This document shows, piece by piece, positions 55,093 through 64,000 of a stretch of DNA of 64,000 nucleotides; within the stretch, counting starts at the first letter, position 1, and every line of letters starts with the position of its first letter. This DNA comes from Stagonosporopsis chrysanthemi (lineage: Eukaryota > Ascomycota > Dothideomycetes > Pleosporales > Didymellaceae): NCBI GenBank assembly GCA_022560025.1, contig JAFISE010000094.1, forward strand, positions 1 through 64,000. The letters run 5' to 3'. The position numbers and the translations under genes were made by a program. The notes under the pieces were generated by a model. The model was not told where the DNA came from. It made no database searches and saw only the letters and a program-made list of their open reading frames with translations.

Positions 55093-56942
55093 TTAGACAG
55101 TCTCAGTCTTGGCGTTAACGTTCTCGGTGCCAACGGGGATCTCGAGGTGCTTCTCGCCAAGGTGCATCTCAGATGCGAAGGTGCTGTGAGGCTTCCAGGC
55201 GCGCGAAGTGCGGGGCGTCGTCTCCTCGAGCATCTTGTCGACCTGCTCGAGCGTAAGACCCTTGGTCTCGGGCACGAAGAAGAACGCAAACAGGAAGGAA
55301 ATGCAGCACAGACCGCCCCACATGAAAAAGACGTTGGAGCCGAGGCGGGCGGAGTCGTCACGGTCGGCAACCAAGTATGGGGTGATGACGCCGATAATGC
55401 AGTTCCAAAACCTGTGGGGTGTTAATGACTTGAGGTTTGCGATGAAGGGGACGTGACTTGGACTTACCAGTTGGAGGCGGTAGACAAGCCAACACCGCGC
55501 GAACGGATGGTCAGAGGGAAGATCTCGCCAATGACAATCCAGGCGGCAGGACCCCAGGTAGTGGCGAAGACGGAGATGTTCAAGCAGATGAAGGCGATCA
55601 TGGCGCGAGTGGCGGCAGGGTTGGCTGGGTGGTCGACAGTGTTCTTGCCGGCAGTGGCACCAATGGCGCCGACGATGAACTGCATGATGACCATACCGGC
55701 AGCACCCCAGATAAGAATACGGCGGCGACCAATCTTCTCGACCATGACGAAGGAGGCGGGTGTTGAGAGCACGTTGACAAGGGTGGTGACAAGGGAGATC
55801 AGGAAGGGGTCGCTGATGGATCCGAGTTGCTGGAAGAAGACAGGACCGCTGTGTAGTATTAGCGTAAGAAATCTGCGATTGATATGGGGCGGCTTACAAG
55901 TAGAAGATAAAGTTGATACCCGTCAGCTGCTGCATCATCTGCATGCAAATACCGAGAATGGTACGACGCTTGTTGGAGGCAGGGCTGGAGATCTTGCCCT
56001 CGAAGCAGGCGGCCCAGGATCCAAGGTAGCTGGTCTGGGGAACGACGGACATTTCATACTCGTGGTTGGCGATGATCTCAGCAAGTTCATCCTGGATGTA
56101 CTCAGAGTCGAGAGGCTGGCCACGGACGCGACCGAGAGCGGCGGCAGCCTTGTCGAGCTTACCCTTCTTGACCCAAAAACGGGGCGACTCTGGCAGTAGA
56201 GCAAGACCAACAGCCAAGATGATGGCCCAGAGGAACTGCACAGCGATGGGAATACGGTAAGATCCAGTGTCGCGGCGGTTCTGAGTGGCGTAGACAACAC
56301 AATTGGCAAGCAGAATGCCAATGGTGATGCAGAACTGGTAACCAGCAACAACGGCACCACGGACCTTACGAGGAGCGATTTCAGACATGTACCTGGGTTT
56401 GTTAGTGATTCTGATGAGACATGTTATTCGCAGGTGACGTACAGAATGACGATGGCGGAAATGAAACCAACACCGAATCCAGCGATGAGACGGCCAGCGA
56501 CCATGACGTTGAGACCAGTGGAGGCAGTCTCAAGAATTCCACCTACACAGAAGACGGCGCAGCCCACGATGATGGTCATGCGGCGACCGATGAAGTCGGC
56601 GAGATCTCCGGCGATGATAGCACCGAAGAAGGTACCGGCAGACAAGATGGAGGTGGTCAGAGACTGTTGCCATGAGGGGATACTGAACTGTGTGTTGCGG
56701 TAGGCTTTGAGTTCCTCGGGGGATGCACCAGGAAGGGCGATGTCGGGATATTCTACGCCAGTGTACTGATTGATGAAGAAGGGCATGTTGAGGACGCCGC
56801 CCATCCAGCCAGTATCATAGCCAAAGAATATGCCACCGAAAGCTGCAAAGGCAACAATCAGATAGGCGCGGACGGTGACGGGTGCCTCGACGCGGTTGAC
56901 ATCAGTCGTACCGGTGACGGGGATGGCTCCACCACCAGGCAT
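55093..56942 (-). CDS. MFS hexose transporter (sugar porter family)
   Basis: Exons (minus) 56443-56942, 55898-56392, 55468-55848 and 55093-55411 give 564 residues. TM1 is preceded by the cytosolic MPGGGAIPVTGTTDVN and begins YLIVAFAAFGGIFFGYDTGW. The sugar porter signatures are all present: GDLADFIGRRMTIIVG, SEIAPRKVRGAVVAGYQ, PESPRFWVKKGKLDKAAAAL, QQLTGINFIFYF, EKIGRRRILIWGAAG and PETKGLTLEQVDKMLEE. These support a proton-coupled or facilitative monosaccharide transporter of the plasma membrane; high or low affinity cannot be told. The introns split codons in phase 2 and all have GT-AG ends. An upstream ATG at 57041 would add 33 residues encoded partly by a tandem repeat, which I judge part of the leader. 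Confidence 0.93.
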
Positions 56943-59900
56943 GTCTGCTGTGTTGTTGTAGAGTTGTAGAGTTGTAGAGTTGTAGAATTGTAGAATTGTA
57001 GAGTTGAGGAGTTGGAGGCGGTAGTGGGCTGGATGTATCAAGGATTAAATAGTTCTTCGGTTAGAAGAGGCGTCCCGCGCAGCGAAGAGTGAAAGCTGGG
57101 GATGTCTGTGAAACTGCGCGGGACCCCAGCTTTTAATATGGATCCCAGGTAGTGGTAATACAGCCAGCACGGTGCATGCGTGTCGCTACGAGTAGATGGG
57201 ACGTTGGGTAGAGTAACCTTACACAGCACCCTAAGATCAAAAGGGGTGGTCCTCCGTATCTCACGTTTCTGGAAGGCTTGTCGCGTCTCCCCACTGGCTT
57301 CTCACTCAGTCCGTTGGAATGCCACCTGCAGACATGGCTGAGACGCAAGAACAGCGTGGCTGCACCTAGTCCTCCGTCGCTGTGTCGCCTGAGCTGTGCC
57401 GTCTGGAAACACGAGTCTCTCCACGCTTGCAATTCCCAATGCGGAAAGCAAACAGTCGGTCCGGAATGCGGGATGCGATTAAGCGGGGACCAAACCTGGG
57501 GAGTCCAAGCTCGCCCAAGCACCTCCCGAAGCCAGCTTTGTTAGCTGCGGGTTCCGTTGAGGACCCCTACTCCGAACCGAGGACCGCGCGCATGAGCCAA
57601 TGGTTGTCTGACTTAGAGCGAATGCGACACTAAATCGCGGTTCGGTGAAAAGATCACATGCGGTGTCATTTGACTCGAATCCTGGCGCCCAGCCCCTTGC
57701 CCAGGGCTTACATGGAGACAACGAATGACTGCAGATTGTTGTCCGTATCTGTCCTGGTGACGGTCAGTCACATTTGTGTACGGCAAGCCACAACGCGCCA
57801 CTGCCATGTATCTGAGCCAATATTCACATTGGCTGGTACTCAACAGACCTCAATACAGAGGAAAACAGCACTGAGGGCTCAGACATTACCTTGTACATCA
57901 TCGCAAGAGCTTATGCGATGGTTGAAGCTGAGTGCGTCCCGCCTTACAGCACAACCGCGTGTGCGGTGGTACATCTCTATTTCCAGAAGTGGTATGCCAA
58001 TAACTTGCAGCGGTATTGATTGGACAATGTTTTTAACACGCCAAGATCTGGAGCATAAGCTGAGGGTTGTTATCTCCAATGATCAATCTCATTGCATCGA
58101 AGCTCGATTCAATGGACGCCTCGTACTACATGCCTGTCTCATGGTCAAAGAGTTCGTCTCGCCGTCAGCTTGTAGTACCAAGGACTAGCCGCAGCCACTT
58201 CGATCTCCACGAGATACGCGTTGTGGTGTTCACAAGCAATTGTGGCGCCGTTGACATTATGGTCACCTTTCCTCTTGGTTGTCTACATCCGTGCGACGCA
58301 TCTGGAGAACCTTGCTGTCAGGCGTCCATAGGCAACCCCAGCGCGTTAACGAGCGAATGGTACGAAAACGTTGATCGCCGCTTGAATTCCGAGCACACAC
58401 TTCCGATCCGTGAGGTAGGGTAAGGCTTCTGAGGAGGAGCACATGACGGAGCGACTGCGAACAAATGGTGGTGGCAATCGACCGCCATCACACGTATCTC
58501 CAGGAGTGGATATCTGCATCTGGAGCAGCCACACGTCCACAAAAGGAACTGTAGCCTTCGACTCATGTTCATTAGCAGACTTCACGTCAGGGGCTGGGGG
58601 TATTATTGGACCTACAGGCCACAAGCACTCGGGGTAAATCTAAGTACGAAACGTGCTATACTGCGGCACGGCAGCTCTTGTGTTGCGCTGATTTCGGTGT
58701 CTACCTAGTAGGAATGCAGGCGTTTTTCGCGACACCAAATTCTAAAAAGCTTTGTAGTCTTGCTACGCAGCTCCTTTACGTGTAAGAGAGGGCTGTCTAG
58801 AGATGTGTTGATGGCCGTAAGGATCGTACAAAGCGTGTACAAAAAGCGTGTTCATGAACAGTCTTCGTCGTGACATAGCACGACTTAGGCACATATTGGC
58901 AGTTGCAAGGCCGAAGGATGTACCAAGTAAGCGAGTTCGAATATCCGAGGTGCTGAGGAACGCTCGTGTTCTGTTCCAGAGGACGCCGTACAGGAAGGCA
59001 GTTAAGGTTTACCAACACTCGTAGTTGACAGAAGCTACTGGCACAGCGTGTTATTGGTCTTTCCGAGCCTTCGCAGCCCTTGAGCAATCTAGAAAGGCAC
59101 AGACAAGTTGACTATTGGCAAGTGACTCCAGCAAGCATAGTGACCAGCCAAGATGCCAAAAGTACTGGCAGCCGTTGGCTGCTGTTAAGATTCTGCAGGT
59201 GTTCACAAAAGGAGGGGATCCTCTCGTAGCTCCACTTCGGGCCTCTGTAGAGTCGATCAGCAAAAGTTGGCCTGACTCATGGCGGTACCCATGCTGATTC
59301 GTGAAGGTGGTTGAGGACTTGCGGCCACGCGAGACCCACCTTCGGGAGCTGCAACCACAATTTCTTGTGCCACCCCACTAGCCAGGGCACAGATATGTGA
59401 CATGAACTATTGTTCGGGCTGCTCCGAATGAGCCTCATCAAGACCACTGTGTCGTGATGTTCAGCCTGGGTTGCGATGGTACACAGTAAGCAACTTGAAA
59501 GATCACTCGGTTATGATCAACGAAGCATCGAGACCTGACAGCGCTGTAACGACCTGGAATCCATAACGCGACCAATCGACCGATGACACCGATATGCACC
59601 CAAGGCTCAGGAAACGTGCTGTCGATTTCGCGAAGGTCGCTTGGCGCAGGATTGAAGCGATAACAGCAGGATGCATGATCCCCGCAGACGCTTCGTGCGC
59701 AGTAGGTCAGGTATGGTGTGGCTCGACGATATGTCTAGCTATACGCAGGTTGTTCATACGAACTCTGCTTCTGTCGAAAGACTTTAGTTCGAGATCGTAT
59801 GGATCGGAGTCGAGAATAGGTTTTGGAATGGAAGTATGTATCTTTCCTTCGAGCTGTTCTGATTCGCCAGGGAGCTACCCTGTGGTCTCACAGACGCATG

Positions 59901-60627
59901 TAGGTATGGCAACCAATACTCTTTTTTCGGTGATTCAGGGACTAATGCCATCTGGTACACGCTTCCGCCCAGATCGGGGAATTCTTGTCGTAGACAGAGC
60001 AAATGCATGTGTGAATGTCTTGCCAGAATGCAGAACAGCTCAATGTTATTTTGAGCCGTGTTGAAGCACAGCAACACTCTTGAGAAAATCGCCATGTGCC
60101 AACGAGCACCTGTATCGACCCAAGATTTCGCATACACGACGTAGGTCCCATGGAGAACAGACCATGAAAATTTGGTGACAGCATGACGCATCGTGATGAT
60201 GCTGATGCGATATTTGACTGTTACCAGAGAAACCCAAAGGCTACACGCAGCATTCAAGAATTCGACAGTACATCATACCCAAGGGACCAGCGAATATGTT
60301 ATGGGATGTTTGTCATTATATTTTGCTTCCTATTGAACAGAAAGATGCACCGCGCGCGATATGCTTAGATACCGGGATTGCGCCATGAGCGGAATGCCTA
60401 TGCCTATGTCAATGCCCATCAGAAGAATCCAACAAACGCCGTGATGTGCATGACATGCTCGAGACTACCGTGAGTCGTGACCGTTAGCCATAGTGCGCCT
60501 TGGGACTCCAAATAATCATACAAACAGTACCACCCTGATGCAGAGAGCAGAGCAACACAGAGAAGCTACAGATTAATGCGCAAAAGACCACGTTGCGTAC
60601 CAAAGACGACGTGAATCAGCAGGCAGC
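56943..60627. other. Gene-poor stretch upstream of hexose transporter and downstream of SQS1
   Basis: About 3.7 kb. The first few hundred bases should be the transporter promoter. Frames of up to 176 codons exist on both strands but overlap and have no recognisable domain (the largest are around 57.7-58.2 and 59.6-60.3 kb). No terminal repeats or transposase remnants are apparent. Confidence 0.5.
56956..57003. repeat. Six tandem copies of an 8-base unit in the hexose transporter leader
   Basis: Six adjacent TTGTAGAR units on the plus strand (YTCTACAA on the coding strand) lie 14 bases upstream of the transporter ATG, followed by a degenerate seventh. In the mRNA they would form a CU/CA-rich leader. 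Because eight is not a multiple of three, copy changes would also shift the frame of the alternative upstream ATG. Confidence 0.85.
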
Positions 60628-63203
60628 TTACTGCAGGCCCGCCTTGGTCATCTTCACCGTGTGAGGGATGGGCTGCAGGATTCCCTTGTTATCCACAGCA
60701 CCAAGGGCCATGCCCTTCGACCAACCCATCTTGGCCAGCAAGGCATGGCCCTTGTTCTCAGGACCAATCTCAGGGGCGTTGGCACCAACCGTCTCGCCGT
60801 CACGATAGCCGGTCGAGGGCTTGCCGCGCGCTCCGCCGAAACGGACTGTGGCAGCCTTCCGAGGACGATCGCCCTTCTTCGAGAAAGCTGCTCCAGAGAG
60901 ACGGTAAATCAGGCCTTTATGGAGCATTGCCTTGTCAAACTCGTCGTCGGTATACGTTCGCGTCCGCGTGGTCTTGGTAAGTACAGTGAACCTATCGAAC
61001 CCGTCTCCGCGAGAGCGCGATGTGAGCTTGAAGAAGTCGGCGGCCTGGTGGATGGTCGCACGTCGAGAGGCGTCCATCGGAGGAAGAGCGAGAGTTTGCA
61101 TGTCGCCAACCAAGAACTCGCGCATCTCCTCGACAACATCCTCCATCATAATGCCGTCCTTGTACTTGACCTTCAGGCTTGGTGCCTTGCCCTTGCGTCC
61201 AAGAAGACCCTGCTGTCGCAGCTCCTCCCGCTCGACCTTCTTCATCCGCTTCTTTGAACGATCGTTCTCCCAAGCGTTTTGCAATTGTTCGTTCAGATCC
61301 GAATCGTCAAGAAGCTCAAAGGGCATCTGGCCACGTCGTCCTTTCTTCTTAGGTTTTAGGGACGGGCGCTCAGTGTCCATGATATCGAAGCCATTGTAAG
61401 GATCCATGTCAAGCGCATCTGCCATAGCGGATGCCGAAGGAAAGTTAGGCTCGCGGTTCTTTCTCCCTCCTCGCTTTTGCTGCTTGCGGTTCGATCTCCC
61501 GACATTAAGAGGTATGAAGTCATCTGCGCGAGACGACCCACGGAAGTAATCGTCGGCCGCGTAGAGCACAAGCTCGTCTGCACCTAGACCAAGCTCCTCC
61601 TGCTTCTGCAGGACGCGCGCAATAGTCTCGTCGTCGAGCTCCTCGTCATCGCCAAACTCATCGTCTTCATCGTCCTCGTCGTCTTCGTCGTCGTCTTCGT
61701 CGTCGTCATCTTCATCGTCATCTTCAGTGCGCTCCGAATCGCTCGAACTGCTGTCGTCCAGTTGTGCTTTCTTACGGAGTAAGAGAGCCGCCTCGAAAGC
61801 CTGGATCAGATCTTTTTCTGCAGAGCTCTGGAGGTAGCTTCCAGGTAACCAGCGAGCGTCGTCTACCACGGAGCCCTCATAGACGCACAGGTACTGCACT
61901 CCGCTTTTGCGGTTGCGCTTCGAGACGATCTGACCTACGGTATCCATAACGTCTGATGATGTGCTCATGCCCTCGAAGTCTTGGAGCATGTCGGAGTTCC
62001 AGCTGTCGCTCTGGGCTTCTTCGTCACCAGCTTGACTCCCTGACGCGGACTCCCAGTCATTGTGGCTACCGGCATCGAGATCCATCTCGCGCCTTGCAAA
62101 GGTCGAGGCAGCCACCATATCATCGGTCAGACCGAAATCTTCAACGTTCTGCATATAGTCGTCCATGGCGGCGTCGCGAGGATTGACATGCCCGGCAAGA
62201 AAATCGCCCATGGCTGGACGATCCTCGACAGGCAACCACCCTACACCAGGCTTTGACCGAGACTCCCATGCTGTTGTAGTGCCTTCCCACGAAGCCTTGT
62301 CTCCTCTTCGTTTCGCGAATGTTGCATCGGTCACGATGTCGGTGTCTGAATCGGTATCGGCATCTTGGGGGAAGGCGGCAGGAGCAGTAGTAGAAGAAGC
62401 AGGTTGTTGATCTGGGGAAGGTTAGTGACTGGTGGAGGTGGCGCCAGTGCAGGATCGTACCTTTTACTCTAATGCTGACGTTGACCTTTGGCTGAACATG
62501 CACATCCTCGACAGGGACTGAAGCAGACTCGGCGACCTGTGCAGCGACTTCTTCTGCCTTGACGCTAGCCTTCTCGATCGCTTGGTTCACAGTCTCGGCG
62601 ACTGCGGAAGCTTGCTTTGGTGGAAGAGGGCTTTCGACTCTCGAAGCAGCGAGGGACAGAGGCGCCGATGTGTTGCCACGCCCTTGGAAGATGACCTCGT
62701 CGCTCGAACCGCTGGAGGCCTCTGACGGAGCTGGAGAGGGACTCCGGATCGCCATCTTAGCCATGGCTCTGGTGTTGTCGGGTGGCAAAGCGGACGAAGA
62801 TGTGGAAGGTGCGATTGACTCGTCGTCGGACTCGGAACCAGAAGTTTCTGCAGTCGTCTTCTCGCGCTCCTTGATGGTGCCCTCCAGCATGCCAGCACTG
62901 ACAAACTCGACAGGCATGTCGCGCAGCTTCTTGCCCGATTCGAAGGCGTTCTTGCGGTGGTCGCGAACGTAACGTGCTTCGTCGGCGAGGGAGAACTTGG
63001 TCTTTGGCCTCTCTACTGGCAGCAAGTCAGCAAGCAGCACTGTGGCGTTTGACGTGTAGACGAGCGCGCAACAACGTACCCTCATCGTCCGACCAGCCTT
63101 GGAACTTGGAGGGCGTGCGGCGCGGCGCGTGTTTCTTGGGCGTGTTCTTAGGCGTGCCCTTTGCGGAGCCCTTGCTCTTGTTCTTGCCCTTGTTCTTGCC
63201 CAT
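60628..63203 (-). CDS. SQS1: SQS1 splicing factor with R3H and G-patch domains
   Basis: Exons (minus) 63080-63203, 62461-63015 and 60628-62411 join to 820 residues. The N-terminus is Lys-rich (MGKNKGKNKSKGSAKGTPKN) and disordered. Conserved blocks include KFSLADEARYVRDHRKNAFE near residue 45, DRPAMGDFLAGHVNPRDAAM, and an acidic run (roughly 61640-61730, almost only Asp and Glu). The R3H domain follows (LPPMDASRRATIHQAADFFK, with RSRGDGFDRFTVLTKTTRTR). The last 50 residues are the G-patch (PENKGHALLAKMGWSKGMAL). Yeast Sqs1/Pfa1 activates the DEAH helicase Prp43 through its G-patch in splicing and ribosome biogenesis, and this arrangement fits. Introns are 64 and 49 bases. It is divergent from ATG4 with 674 bases between starts. 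Confidence 0.92.
61640..61730. repeat. GAC/GAA-type repeat coding for an Asp/Glu run in SQS1
   Basis: The plus strand shows repeated TCGTCGTC and TCATCGTC runs; on the coding strand it gives a stretch of about 30 mainly Asp and Glu residues between the N-terminal and R3H regions. Length may vary in isolates. Confidence 0.75.
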
Positions 63204-63877
63204 GGCGACGGTGGCGTGCGGCTGCACGGTGAGAGTGAAGGTGGAGTGCCTGCGCGGCGAATGCTCAGGTACAGCAATTAACGATGATGGTGACTTTCGC
63301 AGTGGCGGCGGGGACTAGGGCTTATCGGCGCGTATCGCTGGGTCTGGCGGTGCTCGTGCGCAAGCTGTTCGCCGGGGGCCGGCCAAGGCATCGCACCGCA
63401 GCGCAGTTGCAGAGGCAGAGGCACAGGGCATATGGGCGTATGGCTGCTGGCTGCTGGCATGCACGGGTACCTGTGAATACCGGGCAGGTACCTGTGGATG
63501 GAGGCCGTGTGCCTTTGCATGCTGGAGAGCGCCAACGCAGCAGGGCGTTTGGTCGACGTGCGGCACGACGTGACACAGGCACCTGCACGCCCCTCCCCCA
63601 CCACGGCCGTCAAGGCAGCTGGCAGCATGACTTGGCCAGGGTCTCGAGCTGGGGAAGCTGGCCGCAACCCAGCGCACTCCGCCCTTGACAGCCACGCAGC
63701 ACCTGCTGCATTCCTTCCTAGAGCACCTGCATAGCCAGCCCGCGCCAGAGACCCGAGCAGAGTCGCGGAGCACGTCTGGATGTGAGACCTCGAGGCCGCC
63801 GCACCCCCGACCTCCGCCGCCGCCGCCTCCACCACCGCCGCGGCCTGCAATAGCCGCATCCACTGCACTCCGCCACC
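63204..63877. promoter_or_regulatory. Divergent promoter between SQS1 and ATG4
   Basis: About 0.67 kb, GC-rich; contains a repeated GGTACCTGTG-type motif at about 63467-63500 (direct repeat around GGTACCTGTGAATAC and GGTACCTGTGGATGG) and a CCGCCGCCGCC run near 63814-63844. Confidence 0.5.
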
Positions 63878-64000
63878 ATGAACGACTTCGAGCGCGTCGG
63901 CCGCAACCTCGTCCGCACCTTCTACGACCCGCTCCCCACCAACGACTCCAAGGACCCCATATGGCTGCTCGGCGAGCGCTATGATCCCAACCCACCGCTG
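63878..64000 (+). CDS. ATG4: ATG4 autophagy cysteine protease, N-terminus only
   Basis: The ATG at 63878-63880 sits in a good context (CCACC before it) and the frame runs off the right edge after 41 residues. The sequence includes VGRNLVRTFYDPLPTNDSKD and PIWLLGERYDP. This resembles the start of fungal Atg4 (peptidase C54), where an FWDPxPTND segment is followed by an IWCLG motif ahead of the catalytic domain. Atg4 cleaves Atg8 before lipidation and later deconjugates it from phosphatidylethanolamine. The catalytic Cys, Asp and His lie beyond the window, so activity cannot be judged. The family's Cys in IWCLG is Leu in this frame. Confidence 0.75.
   Translation, partial: MNDFERVGRNLVRTFYDPLPTNDSKDPIWLLGERYDPNPPL

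Noticed and set aside
58930..58945. GTTCGAATATC resembling a tRNA B box
   Set aside because: The flanking bases cannot pair into a T stem and no acceptor stem is found.
59594..60257. Overlapping plus and minus frames of about 156 codons
   Set aside because: No motif, normal for random open frames in this composition, and they overlap each other.

Overview
The window reads as nuclear DNA of a filamentous ascomycete, probably a Dothideomycete (an inference from overall gene style, not a database match). The signs are short GT-AG introns of about 45-70 bases, roughly even base composition with GC-rich 5' gene ends, conserved eukaryotic housekeeping genes on both strands, and several fungus-specific families (Zn2Cys6 regulator, fungal Grainyhead/CP2 factor, anion MFS permease, GH18 chitinase). 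There are no operons, CRISPR arrays or intact transposons. Most genes had to be reassembled from exons; exon coordinates are given in each entry.

Layout. 0-9 kb: N-terminus of a poly-Gln protein (runs off the left edge), a mitochondrial hot-dog thioesterase with two microexons, an ETFRF1/LYRM5-like LYR protein, a SAM methyltransferase and the CCR4 deadenylase. 9-22 kb: SEC14, an unknown protein, a 54-residue secreted peptide, an unknown Ser-rich protein and a Grainyhead/CP2 transcription factor. 22-27 kb: a 5 kb stretch with no recognisable gene. 27-39 kb: a probable CENP-K kinetochore protein, a three-KH RNA-binding protein, a BTB protein with a Cys-rich tail, MAM33/p32, the mitochondrial citrate carrier CTP1, a TfdA-like dioxygenase and SmD1. 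40-48 kb: an allantoate-permease-type MFS transporter, a secreted GH18 chitinase, a mitochondrial J-protein and a conserved unknown. 48-54 kb: a Zn2Cys6 regulator with an apparent frameshift, a RidA pseudogene with two lesions, and a second, divergent Sec14-domain protein. 55-64 kb: a hexose transporter with an octamer repeat in its leader, a 3.7 kb gene-poor stretch, the splicing factor SQS1 and the first 41 codons of ATG4.

Functional threads. Five genes encode likely mitochondrial proteins, and two divergent pairs (thioesterase/LYR protein; MAM33/CTP1) share promoters of only about 0.3 kb. RNA biology is well represented (CCR4, KH protein, SmD1, SQS1). I found no clear new multi-gene system. 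The most notable sequence-level observations are the extreme microexons (6, 9, 20 and 21 bases), the decaying RidA gene beside a frameshifted regulator, near-perfect palindromes in non-coding DNA, and the repeat-bearing hexose transporter leader.
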